In this document: piece after piece, positions 45,203 to 53,901 of the stretch
Layout: every line of letters starts with the position of its first letter
How positions within the stretch are numbered: the first letter of the stretch is position 1
Source of the DNA: Noviherbaspirillum sp. L7-7A
GTDB taxonomy: Bacteria > Pseudomonadota > Gammaproteobacteria > Burkholderiales > Burkholderiaceae_D
NCBI RefSeq assembly: GCF_019052805.1
Contig: NZ_JAHQRJ010000003.1
Location: 186,001-250,000 of the forward strand
Direction of reading: 5' to 3'
Length of the DNA: 64,000 nucleotides
The notes under the pieces: model-generated
Database searches by the model: none
Seen by the model: the letters and a program-made list of their open reading frames with translations, nothing else
What the model was told of the DNA's origin: nothing
Made by a program: the position numbers and the translations under genes

Positions 45203-47040
45203 ACGGGATGGGCCTGTTGTTGTTCGTTATTGGACGGCTCGGCCGCTTCTTCCGGCGGCTGCCACTGGGCGGCGCGGATGATGGGGATCATCACGAAGAT
45301 GTTATTAGCGCTCCAGACCAGGTTCACCAGCAGCGCCGGCAGCTCATTGTGCAGGCCCATGCCGAATACCCGGTAGCCGGCATACACCGCGCCGGCCGCC
45401 GTCAGCGCCGCCACCACGATCTGCGGTATCACCAGTGGCAGGAAATTACCTTCCTGCCTTTCCTTGGGCGTGACCGGAAACTTGATCTTCTCGCCCTTCA
45501 GCACGGTCCACAGCGCACGTGCATTGATCGGGAAGAAGGACAGGTAGGACGCCTTGCCTTCCCACTGCCATACGCCCCACATGCCGAACATGAAGGCCAG
45601 TTCGGTGGCGACGATGAAGGGCACCGCGTGCCAGTAGAAGCTGGTGGAATAACTGGACAGCGGCGCGATGCCGGTGAAGAAATAGATGATGGGCGCGGCT
45701 AGGAAGACGATGTTCCATACGCAGCCGAAATAGGACCAGAAGGTCGACAGGTACATCAGCCGCTGCGGCCAGCTCATGCGGCCGCGGAACAGCGGATTGT
45801 CGCGGAAGAAGATGTCCAGCGTGCCGCCGGCATACTTGAAGCGCTGGATCATCCATGACAGCAGGTCCTGCGGCGACAGCATCTTCGATTCCACTTCCGG
45901 ATGCATCACCGACTTCCAGCGCCGGTCGATATCGTTGTGCAGCACGATGGAGGTATAAATGTCTTCCGATACATGAAACTTGTAGGGCGTGAACTCGGTT
46001 TCCAGCACGACCTGGGTACGCATCGCGTCGCTGAAGTCGGCCCGGATGGCCGCATCGGGAATCTGGTTGGCATACTTGCTGACCTCCTTGTCCACGCTGA
46101 GCGCAAACGCCCGAAGCGCAGCCTGCATCACTGCCTCGCGCCTGTGCAGCGAGCCGGCGCCGCAGCAGAAGGCGGCATTGGCCCAGTTGCGGCGCCGCAG
46201 TAGGATGTCATAGAACATCTTGGGGTCGTTGACAAAGGGGTCGCGTCCGACCGGCACCCGGCCGAATACCCTTTCGACGGCGCGGCCCAGCCAGCGGCCG
46301 GGGCGGCCCAGCGACTGCTGCAGGTAGTCCGGCAGCGGCGTGCCTTCTGGGATGTCGAAGAACCATTGCGGCGTCTGCACCCAGGCCACGTCCGGGTCGC
46401 GAAAGTAGCCCATCGTATGTTCCAGTATGGTCGGGAACAGCCGAGTGTCGGCGTCGCAGATAATAATGAAGTCGCCGCCGGTGTTTTCCAGCGCATTGCG
46501 CAGGTTGCCGGCCTTGAAGCCGATATTGCTGGCGCGGGTGATGTAGTTCACGCCTTCCTCGGCGGCGACCTGCCGCATCAGCGCGCGCTTGCCATCGTCG
46601 AGCACATGGATCTTCAGGTCCAGCGGATGCGGGTAACGTATTGCCTTAGCATCGCGTATCGAGATGCGCACCAGCTCCTCGTCTTCGCTATAGGTGGTGA
46701 TGAAGACATCCACCGCGATCGGCCGCTCTTCGCCGGACGCATTGCCGGTGCACTCCGCTATCGTGGCCGGCGGCGCGCTGCGCGGCGTGTCCTGTACCTT
46801 CCAGAGATTGATGGTGAACAGCACCAGGCCGATGTAGGCCAGGGTTTCGGCCAGTGCCAGCGGGATGGCGAACCAGAGGGCATCGACATTGAGAGATTCC
46901 ATCCAGCGCCAGCGGATGTAGTTTGCGCCCAGCACCACGGCGATGACGGCCAGGAACTGCCAGACCAGTTCGATGGCGGGTGAATGCGGCAGTGGAGGAG
47001 GCGGCCTGCGACCTTCAAATTTCTCAAAATAGAATGCCAA
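45199..47040 (-). CDS. Family 2 glycosyltransferase, cellulose-synthase-like, without PilZ
   Basis: The 613-residue inner-membrane processive glycosyltransferase has two N-terminal helices and a GT-A domain with LDD (147-149), CDADTRLF (DxD 196-198) and SED (358-360). About four C-terminal helices follow. Where BcsA-type synthases have QxxRW it has QRFKY (399-403), then AGGTLDIFF. There is no C-terminal PilZ domain, so cyclic di-GMP control of the BcsA type is absent. The only possible start next to the upstream in-frame stop is TTG at 47040 with GGGGAA before it. It probably makes a beta-glucan or similar polymer handled by the DUF3131 proteins. Confidence 0.88.
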   Translation of the reverse strand: MAFYFEKFEGRRPPPPLPHSPAIELVWQFLAVIAVVLGANYIRWRWMESLNVDALWFAIPLALAETLAYIGLVLFTINLWKVQDTPRSAPPATIAECTGNASGEERPIAVDVFITTYSEDEELVRISIRDAKAIRYPHPLDLKIHVLDDGKRALMRQVAAEEGVNYITRASNIGFKAGNLRNALENTGGDFIIICDADTRLFPTILEHTMGYFRDPDVAWVQTPQWFFDIPEGTPLPDYLQQSLGRPGRWLGRAVERVFGRVPVGRDPFVNDPKMFYDILLRRRNWANAAFCCGAGSLHRREAVMQAALRAFALSVDKEVSKYANQIPDAAIRADFSDAMRTQVVLETEFTPYKFHVSEDIYTSIVLHNDIDRRWKSVMHPEVESKMLSPQDLLSWMIQRFKYAGGTLDIFFRDNPLFRGRMSWPQRLMYLSTFWSYFGCVWNIVFLAAPIIYFFTGIAPLSSYSTSFYWHAVPFIVATELAFMFGMWGVWQWEGKASYLSFFPINARALWTVLKGEKIKFPVTPKERQEGNFLPLVIPQIVVAALTAAGAVYAGYRVFGMGLHNELPALLVNLVWSANNIFVMIPIIRAAQWQPPEEAAEPSNNEQQQAHPV

Positions 47041-47268
47041 TTAGGTTCCCCGTAGCGTTCAGGCGGGCAGGCCGTTGCAGGTCGTCCTCCCATAGGGGGG
47101 CACTTGGCCTGCGAGCGGCCTTGACTGGCGGATGCCGGAGAAGACATCAGGTCCACATTACTGTCTCAGAAATCCACACGGGTCTGGTGCAAAACCTGCA
47201 CGACGCTTGACGGGATCGAAATTTTCCCTGCTTCCCGGATGGAATACGCGCCTGGTTATGCCGAGGCC

Positions 47269-47763
47269 CTATTCGTTGCCAGGCAGCGCCTGCACGTGTT
47301 TCACCATGCGCAGCAGATTGCTGCCATTGGCGGACTCGTAATCGATCTGGTCGAACGTATTTCTCATCAGCGACATGCCCATGCCGCTTTCGGGCAGGCT
47401 GTCGATGTCCTGCGGATTGAAGTCGAACACGGCATCATCGCCGCCGAACAGCATTTCGCTGGAGATGGGCTTGCCCTGGTCGCGCAGTTCGATGGTGATC
47501 ACGCCTGCCGACAAGCTGTAACTCACCTCGATCACTCCATGCTCGCTACTGCCGTAGCCATGCTTGACGATGTTGGTCATGGCCTCGACTACGCCTATTT
47601 CCATTTCCGACTTGGCCTCTTCCGGCACTTCCGGCGGAATGAAAAAACGAAGCGCCTGGGCCACGCGCGAGACGTCTTCCAACGTTGCCTCGAACATGAA
47701 GCTGGCGCGCCTCACCGGTTTGTCGGCGGACTGGGTCATCGATGGCGTAATGGGGTCGGTCAT
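47269..47763 (-). CDS. HATPase-type anti-sigma regulatory factor (RsbW-like kinase)
   Basis: The 164-residue protein has the GHKL ATP-binding fold. An N-box lies in EIGVVEAMTNIVKHGYG (Glu60, Asn64), then ELRDQGKPIS, and a G-box in ESGMGMSLMRNTFDQIDY. In partner-switching systems it phosphorylates an STAS protein and binds a sigma factor or other target. It starts five bases after the phosphatase gene ends. No sigma factor gene is near, so its target may be something other than a sigma factor, for instance the polysaccharide machinery. Confidence 0.9.
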   Translation of the reverse strand: MTDPITPSMTQSADKPVRRASFMFEATLEDVSRVAQALRFFIPPEVPEEAKSEMEIGVVEAMTNIVKHGYGSSEHGVIEVSYSLSAGVITIELRDQGKPISSEMLFGGDDAVFDFNPQDIDSLPESGMGMSLMRNTFDQIDYESANGSNLLRMVKHVQALPGNE

Positions 47764-47768
47764 GGCAG

Positions 47769-49505
47769 TCAGGCTCGCTGAACAGGGGGTTGATCTCGAT
47801 GGGCGGCGCTGTATTGCAGCGCCAGGAAGGTCATGTCGTCCTTGGTGGCGGCGGGGTCCGGATTCCATTCCAGCAGCGCCGACTCCAGCGTGGACTTGAC
47901 CTGTTGCAGCGGCGCGCCAGCCTCGCGGCGCAGCAGCTGTGCCAGCCTTTCCGTGCCGAATTCGACACCATAACTGTTTTCGGACTCGGTGATGCCATCC
48001 GAATACAGATACAGCCGCGAACCCGGGTCGAGGCGCAGCCGCAGCACCTCGAAGCCGGCCTTTTTCAATATGCCGATCGGCAGGCCGCCATTGCCGATCA
48101 CCTGCAGGCTGGCGTTGTTCTGGTGCCAGACCATGGGATGCGGATGGCCCGCCTGCACCAGTGCCACCTCGCCGGTCTGCCCGTCGATCAGGCCATAGAC
48201 CATGGTCAAGTACATGCTGGTCGGATTGGCGCGATAGAACAGGCGGTTGAATTCCTGGACCACCCGTGGCGCGGCCGCGCCCAGGTTGTAGTCTAGCCTG
48301 CGCAGCACCTTGAGCGCTTCGGAGCGATAGGAAAACAGCTGGCGCTGCACATCCAGCGCCAGCAGGGCCGCTGCCACGCCATGGCCCGACACATCGATGA
48401 TGTGGAAGCAGGCATAGCGTTCGTTAAGATTGAAGTAATCGAAGATGTCGCCGCTTAGGTAATGCGACGCCCTGAACAGCCAGTCGAAGCGGGTGTTGCC
48501 TATCCAGCGTGGTGGCGGCAGGAAGTGGAGCTGGGTTTCCCGCGCTAGCTTCAGCTCGTCATCAAGCTGGTTGTAAGCGCGTGACAGCTGGCGGTTGCGG
48601 CTTTCGAGTTCCGCCTGTAGGCCCTGCCTGACCTGCTCAGCATGCTTGCGCTCCGAAATATCATGGCCGACCGAGATGATGGTATCGAACTTGTCGAAGC
48701 GCAGCCGCTGTAGGCGCATTTCGAGCTGCTCGGCCTGCGTGGCGCCATCCGGCTCGCGCGGCCGTTCCAGCTCGACCACTGCCCGGGCAATCCGGCCGGA
48801 CCGCACTTCATCGAGCAGCCGCTCTGCCGTAGATCCCGGCGCCGCAGCCACCACCTCGGCAAGGGTGCCTTCCCTGACGTTCGTGCCCAGGCTAGCAGCG
48901 GTGCGTTCCATGGCGGCGTTGGCATAGACGCAGCGCAGGCTGTGAGCGTCTGCGAGCATGATCTCGTCGGGAATCTGGTCCAGCACCTTCGCCATGAACT
49001 GCATGCGGGCGTCGCGCTTCCTTGTCTTGATCAGCGAGGCCACCACGTGCGACAGCTGGCGCAGCGACTCCAGCTGCCAGTCCGACAGCGTCGCAGGCTG
49101 GTCCGACAGCACGCATACCGTGCCCAGCCGGTAGCCTTCCTCGCTGACCAGCGGCACGCCCGCATAGACCCGGATGGCCAGATCGCCTGTCACCAGCGGA
49201 TTGTCGGCAAAGCGGCTGTCGGCACTGGCATCCGGCACGTGGAACACATCCCCCTGCAGGATGGCGTGGCTGCAGAAGCTGATTTCGCGCGAGGTCTCCC
49301 GCCCGTGTTTCCATCCATACGATGCCTTGAACCACTGCCGGTCCGCGTCCACCAGGGTAATCAGCGCATAGGGCACGCCGCAGATCTTGCCGGCCAGTGA
49401 TGCAATGTCGTCGAAGACCGGGTCGAGCGGCGTGTCGAGCAGGTCGTAGCTGTAGAGATTATCCAGGCGTTCGGCTTCATTTTCCGGTAGTGGCGCAATT
49501 TCCAT
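47769..49505 (-). CDS. SpoIIE/RsbU-type serine phosphatase with GAF and PAS-like sensors
   Basis: The 578-residue protein has an N-terminal GAF domain (about 10-160; ISFCSHAILQGDVFHVPDA), a PAS-like region (about 170-290; VLDQIPDEIMLADAH), a coiled linker, then a PP2C-like SpoIIE domain. In that domain YLSGDIFDYFNL, FHIIDVSGHGVAAALLALDV and LYLYSDGITE supply the metal-binding Asp residues. It should dephosphorylate the STAS antagonist when a cytosolic signal is sensed. ATG 49505 gives the usual GAF start; a GTG at 49550 is possible, and neither has a good ribosome site. Confidence 0.88.
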   Translation of the reverse strand: MEIAPLPENEAERLDNLYSYDLLDTPLDPVFDDIASLAGKICGVPYALITLVDADRQWFKASYGWKHGRETSREISFCSHAILQGDVFHVPDASADSRFADNPLVTGDLAIRVYAGVPLVSEEGYRLGTVCVLSDQPATLSDWQLESLRQLSHVVASLIKTRKRDARMQFMAKVLDQIPDEIMLADAHSLRCVYANAAMERTAASLGTNVREGTLAEVVAAAPGSTAERLLDEVRSGRIARAVVELERPREPDGATQAEQLEMRLQRLRFDKFDTIISVGHDISERKHAEQVRQGLQAELESRNRQLSRAYNQLDDELKLARETQLHFLPPPRWIGNTRFDWLFRASHYLSGDIFDYFNLNERYACFHIIDVSGHGVAAALLALDVQRQLFSYRSEALKVLRRLDYNLGAAAPRVVQEFNRLFYRANPTSMYLTMVYGLIDGQTGEVALVQAGHPHPMVWHQNNASLQVIGNGGLPIGILKKAGFEVLRLRLDPGSRLYLYSDGITESENSYGVEFGTERLAQLLRREAGAPLQQVKSTLESALLEWNPDPAATKDDMTFLALQYSAAHRDQPPVQRA

Positions 49506-49818
49506 AAAGGGCGTGAAGTGGGTGAAATTCCGTTCCTGGTCGTCTTGCACGAAGGAGGCAGACTGGTAATACCGCCAGGTGCCGAAGCGTTACTCCGCGG
49601 CTGCTCTCGTTCGGCAGACCGTCAGCTTGCTTTTGCCGTGATGCGTGATGCTCCGGTGTGGCATGTGTGTGTGCCCGACTTGCGCTTGGCATCGGCGGGA
49701 ACGCCGACTAGACTCATGGGCGCAATTATCAGCTGCTTTTATTCCTCACGAAGCCGCTTCGGGCATGGTTCATGTGTTTGAACAAGCCTTCCGAACCCGG
49801 CAGGCCAGCGGCAGGATT
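49506..49818. other. Intergenic region, no gene seen
   Basis: This 313-base stretch separates the phosphatase start from the end of the VOC protein gene. It should contain the promoter of the minus-strand partner-switch and polysaccharide cluster. I see no clear -10/-35 pair, stem-loop or coding frame with family resemblance. Confidence 0.4.
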
Positions 49819-50301
49819 CTACCGTCCCGCCCGTGCCGCCTCGATTGCGGCGATGTCGATCTTCTTCATGGTCATCATCGCCTCGAATGCCCGCCTTGCC
49901 GCTGCGCGGTCGGGATCGGTAACCGCTGCCAGCAGGGCACGCGGCGTGATTTGCCATGAAATGCCCCATTGATCCTTGCACCAGCCGCAGGCGCTTTCTT
50001 GGCCGCCATTGCCCACAAGTGCATTCCACAGCCGGTCGGTCTCGGCCTGGTCGTCGGTTGCGATCTGGAAGGAGAAAGCCTCGCTGTGCCTGAAATGCGA
50101 GCCGCCATTGAGGCCGATGCAGGGTATGCCGGCGACGGTGAACTCGACGGTAAGCACATCGCCCTGCTTGCCATCGGGATAATCGCCCGGCGCATGGTGG
50201 ATGGCGCCGACGGCGCTGTCGGGAAAGGTCGCCGCGTAGAAGCGCGCAGCGTCAAGGGCGCCGCCTTCGTACCAAAGACAGATGGTGTTCTTGCTGCTCA
50301 T
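49819..50301 (-). CDS. VOC superfamily protein (PhnB/3-demethylubiquinone methyltransferase-like)
   Basis: The 160-residue protein has the PhnB-like pattern: CLWYEGGALDAARFYAATFPDS, EFTVAGIPCIGLNGGSHFRHSEAFSFQI, CGWCKDQWGISWQITPR and a C-terminal AFEAMMTMKKIDIAAI. The annotation as a ubiquinone methyltransferase common for this family is not supported by biochemistry; it is a vicinal-oxygen-chelate fold protein of unknown substrate. It stands alone, followed on the same strand by nothing until the polysaccharide cluster. Confidence 0.85.
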   Translation of the reverse strand: MSSKNTICLWYEGGALDAARFYAATFPDSAVGAIHHAPGDYPDGKQGDVLTVEFTVAGIPCIGLNGGSHFRHSEAFSFQIATDDQAETDRLWNALVGNGGQESACGWCKDQWGISWQITPRALLAAVTDPDRAAARRAFEAMMTMKKIDIAAIEAARAGR

Positions 50302-50443
50302 TTAGACTCTCCTGTGATGTGTGGGCATGCCTGCGGCGCCTTGCAGCGGTCGTCTTGTTCACCTCATGCCAGGCTTCAAGGGCTGCTCGCGCTTCAAGTC
50401 CTGCTGGATGAAGCGTCACGCGTCAGCAGGCTCCACGTTGCTA

Positions 50444-50731
50444 CTAAAGTCCTTCGACCGATACAAGGCGAGTGGAGCTGCATGCATTCCGAACTGCCTT
50501 GAGACCGTGATAGACAGGGCCGGTGTAGAACGCTTCCCATGCGCTCACGGACGGAAATTCCAGCACGACGATTCTTCGGGGCTGCCAGTCGTCTTCGTAG
50601 ACCTTGTGGGCGCCGCCTCGTGCCAGATAGCGCGCGCCTGCTGCTTCAAGCGCAGGCTTGACCCCTTTCATGAATTCCTGCTATTTCGGCACATCACGGA
50701 TTTCAACATCGAAGATCACATAGGCACTCAT
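50444..50731 (-). pseudogene. DUF1330 protein with an early amber codon
   Basis: From the ATG at 50731 the frame reads MSAYVIFDVEIRDVPK, then TAG (50681-50683), then QEFMKGVKPALEAAGARYLARGG and IVVLEFPSVSAWEAFY, the normal DUF1330 dimeric-barrel sequence. Homologues have Tyr or Glu-Tyr where the stop falls, so TAY to TAG is likely. An internal ATG at 50671 would give only 75 residues without the first strand. Family function unknown. Confidence 0.75.
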
Positions 50732-51552
50732 TTGAATCCCCTTTGATTTCCGACCAGTTGCCTTTCCAGCATGGAGCGCCTGGAGCTCGGCTGCTAACCG
50801 GGCGTGGATATTGGAGCAGATGTGGCGTGTAGCGCCGAGTTAAACAGCATGCGCCACGGACTGCGAAGCGGCAAGCTCCTTCGTGGATATTCGAGTCGGC
50901 CGCTCAATCAGAGAGACGCAGCCTGTTCGTCGCCAAGGGTCTTTTACGGCATTGAGCGCAGGTGCCTCCTGCGTACTGCATGGTAACGCCCGCCAACAGG
51001 AAAAAGCTGCTTCGGATTGCCGCAGCTGGCCGGTTCTCCTTACCCCGCGATCAGGTCGGCTTCCGGCCAATAACAGTCGATTGAATCAAATCGTTCAACG
51101 TCCGCTGTAAAACGCATTCGTGACGACCGGCGGTAATCTCCACTTTAACGCCGAACTTGAACCGGTTCGTACTTGAGGATAGATCGCTTGAACGAGTTGA
51201 TATATGGCAAGCACATTAATATTGGTATGGCAGTTGGCTGCCAATGTCAAAGTAGATCGGCAGCCATTGACAGAAGTAGGCAATTGGCTGTACCCAGGGC
51301 TGACTGCGTGTCTAAGCGCCAGTTATCTGATTTGCCGTTGACCGTACGCATAGAAATCCTGGCGACATTCATGGGATTATCTAAAAATAAATTATCGGTA
51401 CATTGTGCTACATCGGCTTGGATCTGTTGCCTATAAGCTGCAATTAAGGCCTACGCCGAACTTTCTCTACAAGATGCAACCAGGCAAAAAATTGTTGCTC
51501 CATCCATCGAATTTTTCGATTATCCCTATGCTTTACTGTTTTAAAGGTAAAT
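50732..51552. other. Long AT-richer non-coding region before the VWA cassette
   Basis: No frame in this 821-base stretch resembles a known protein on either strand, and the last 450 bases are clearly less GC-rich than the surroundings. A small dyad ATCGAA-TTT-TTCGAT (51506-51520) lies about 33 bases before the VWA start, and AAAGG precedes its ATG. The region is a probable promoter/regulatory zone of transferred DNA, or decayed sequence at a junction. Confidence 0.5.
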
Positions 51553-52491
51553 ATGAGCACTCCTGAGCGTCCTGGTATTACCCCAGTTTCTTCCATTCCA
51601 TCTTCTTCCGAGCCTGGCGCTACGCCGGCGGGAATTCTGCCTGGCGCAGATACTGCGACCAGCACGACCGAAGTCCCAACCGAAGTGCTCATCAACGAAT
51701 CTGCTCCTAGCGCGGAGACATCGGCTGGCGTTGCTGAACCTGCGGTAGCCGCACCCGTGCCGCAGACGCGCGCCAAGACCAAGGGTGTCGCCGACCTGGT
51801 GTTCGTTGTCGATGTAAGCGGCAGCATGGCGCCCTGTATCGATGCGCTTCGCGGAAACATCGAGATCTTCATCGATTCCTTGAATCGGGGGGACGCAAAC
51901 AACGCTGCGCCGGTCAGGGATTGGCGCGGCAAGGTCGTGGGCTACCGCGACATCGAAGCAGCCGAGTCCGATGGATTGCCCTGGATTATCGACAATGAAT
52001 TTGTTCGTGATGCCGGCGCGCTCAAGGCGCAACTGTCGAGGCTGCAGGCTGCAGGTGGCGGCGACGAACCCGAATCGCTTCTCGATGCGCTCTATAAGGT
52101 CGCGTCGATGGAGGCAGTGCCCAAAGGTTCGCAGACCGAGGACCCGAACAAGTGGCGCTACCGCAGCGATGCGGCACGCGTCGTTATCGTCTTTACCGAC
52201 GCCTCGTTCAAGGAGACCATGAGCATCAACGAGGCCAAGGGCGGCTCGCTGCAGGACGTCGCCAACGTGATCATGGCCAACCGCGTGATCCTCAGCCTGT
52301 TCGCCCCCAATTTCGAAGGCTATGACCGCTTGAGCCAGATCGACAAGTCCGAATGGGAAGTTGTCGAATTCGAGGGCCTGAATCCCCAGGAAGCGCTTCA
52401 GAAATTCACTTCGGACCCGGTCAATTTTCGGACCACGCTCAAGCAACTGGCCGCCAGCGTGTCGCGTTCGGCCGAAACAGTTGCGCTGTAG
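51553..52491 (+). CDS. VWA-domain protein of a kinase-phosphatase cassette (TerY-like)
   Basis: The 312-residue cytosolic protein has an ~80-residue Ser/Thr/Pro/Ala-rich N-terminus, then a von Willebrand A domain. The metal-ion-dependent adhesion site reads DVSGSM (87-92), with GGGDEPES (167-174) and FTDA (213-216) as further ligands. In TerY-type systems such proteins scaffold a kinase and a phosphatase. The following kinase gene starts 40 bases downstream. The low-complexity N-terminus is rich in Thr and Ser and could be the phosphorylation target. No signal peptide is present. Confidence 0.85.
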   Translation: MSTPERPGITPVSSIPSSSEPGATPAGILPGADTATSTTEVPTEVLINESAPSAETSAGVAEPAVAAPVPQTRAKTKGVADLVFVVDVSGSMAPCIDALRGNIEIFIDSLNRGDANNAAPVRDWRGKVVGYRDIEAAESDGLPWIIDNEFVRDAGALKAQLSRLQAAGGGDEPESLLDALYKVASMEAVPKGSQTEDPNKWRYRSDAARVVIVFTDASFKETMSINEAKGGSLQDVANVIMANRVILSLFAPNFEGYDRLSQIDKSEWEVVEFEGLNPQEALQKFTSDPVNFRTTLKQLAASVSRSAETVAL

Positions 52492-52531
52492 GCAAGCGCT
52501 GGGTTCTTCCTGCTGAAAGTTAACATCGGTT

Positions 52532-53893
52532 ATGGCCAAAAAGCTAAAAGTCGGCGACGTCCTGCACGGTTATCGCATTAACAAGGTGTTCGGACCGGGC
52601 ATGATGGCGATTTCCTATGGCGCGCAGATACGTACCGGCCAGAAGGTATTTTTCAAGCAGTACAAGTCGCCGGCGCCTACTGTCGTTTGGTACGAAGCCT
52701 TCGTGGCGTATCAAAAAGAACTTTCGGCTCGTGTGCGCAACGGCAAGGCTGGAGATTTCGCGGTTCGCCAGCTCGATGCCTTTGAGGATGTCTGGGGTGG
52801 GCGATGCTATTTCCAGACCTATGAGTTTGTGGAAAACGGCGCCGATCTGCAGCAAGTGCTCGATGCCGAGCGTGAGCAGCACCGGCTAACGAAATCCGCG
52901 CCTGCACGCGACCCGGCGGTTTGGGCTCGTCACGTGACCTGGGCCAAGGTCTTGATAACGGCCGTCGACGCCTTACATGCATCCAAAGTCGTCCATGCAG
53001 ACTTGAAACCGGCAAACGCCTATCTGATCAGCGATCCGACAATCAGCTCGGGCTACCAGCTCAAGCTGATTGACATGGATTTTTCGCTGCTTGCAGATCG
53101 GCGAGCGCCCTGGCACGGCCACCAGGGCTATGTCGGCACTGACAATTACCGTTCGCCCGAGCACATGACGCGCGGGGGAGTGCCGGGACTGCCATCGGAC
53201 GTCTTCACCTGCGGACTGATGCTTTACGAATTGCTGACGGGCGAACATCCCTATTGGCGCGACGACCCGGGCGAATATGCCAAGCTCGTCATGGCGTACG
53301 CCGCTAAGCCGCCTGCGCTGCTGGGCCTGATGCAGGCGCCGGCGAGCAATGCCGAGGTGAGCGCCGCCCTGCATCGCTGTCTGTCGCCCGACCCTGCCGC
53401 CAGACCGACTGCCGCCGAGTTGCGTGCTATTTTGAGCGGACGTGGCGCAAAGGCCGAGCCGCCCAAGCCGGCAGCGCCCGCGCCCGCTGCACGTTCCCCG
53501 GCTCCAGGAGCCCCGGCGGGAAGCGCCACCAGGGCCATGCCCACTGCAAGCGATGACGCCCGCGCCGCCGCTGTGCCTATCGTGTCCGATGGGCTTGAAC
53601 TGACGGCCCCTGACGGCCGCTCAGTGCGGATCGGCATACGAACCGAGCTTGGCAAGGTGCTGGTGCGCCAGTTCGGACCCGACGGCGAATTCTGGGACAA
53701 CCGCCAATGCGTACTCGAGCGCAATTCAGGGCGGCAATGGTTCGTGTCGCCGGTTGCGGGAACTATCAACGAAACCTTAGTCAATGGCAAAACGATTACC
53801 GCACCGACACTGCTCAGGCAAGGCGATCTGATTGCAGTTGGCCGTCAGGCGAAAGGCGTCGTCAAGATGCCGCTCACGGTGCGTGCGCGCTGA
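52532..53893 (+). CDS. Ser/Thr protein kinase with C-terminal FHA-like domain
   Basis: The 453-residue protein has a eukaryotic-like kinase domain (about 10-300). A divergent glycine loop GPGMMAISY and ATP-binding Lys42 are followed by the catalytic loop HADLKPAN (155-162), DMD (181-183) in place of DFG, and the activation segment VGTDNYRSPE (201-210). A Pro/Ala linker (about 305-345) joins an FHA-like domain (about 355-453), recognisable from NETLVNGKTI and LLRQGDLIAVG. The usual phosphopeptide-contacting Arg-Ser-His set is degenerate. It probably phosphorylates the VWA or zinc-ribbon partner. The phosphatase gene follows after eight bases. Confidence 0.9.
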   Translation: MAKKLKVGDVLHGYRINKVFGPGMMAISYGAQIRTGQKVFFKQYKSPAPTVVWYEAFVAYQKELSARVRNGKAGDFAVRQLDAFEDVWGGRCYFQTYEFVENGADLQQVLDAEREQHRLTKSAPARDPAVWARHVTWAKVLITAVDALHASKVVHADLKPANAYLISDPTISSGYQLKLIDMDFSLLADRRAPWHGHQGYVGTDNYRSPEHMTRGGVPGLPSDVFTCGLMLYELLTGEHPYWRDDPGEYAKLVMAYAAKPPALLGLMQAPASNAEVSAALHRCLSPDPAARPTAAELRAILSGRGAKAEPPKPAAPAPAARSPAPGAPAGSATRAMPTASDDARAAAVPIVSDGLELTAPDGRSVRIGIRTELGKVLVRQFGPDGEFWDNRQCVLERNSGRQWFVSPVAGTINETLVNGKTITAPTLLRQGDLIAVGRQAKGVVKMPLTVRAR

Positions 53894-53901
53894 ACTGGGC
53901 A

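Noticed and set aside
49819-50301. Naming this protein a ubiquinone methyltransferase
   Set aside because: The family label is a historical misannotation; no SAM-binding motif is present.
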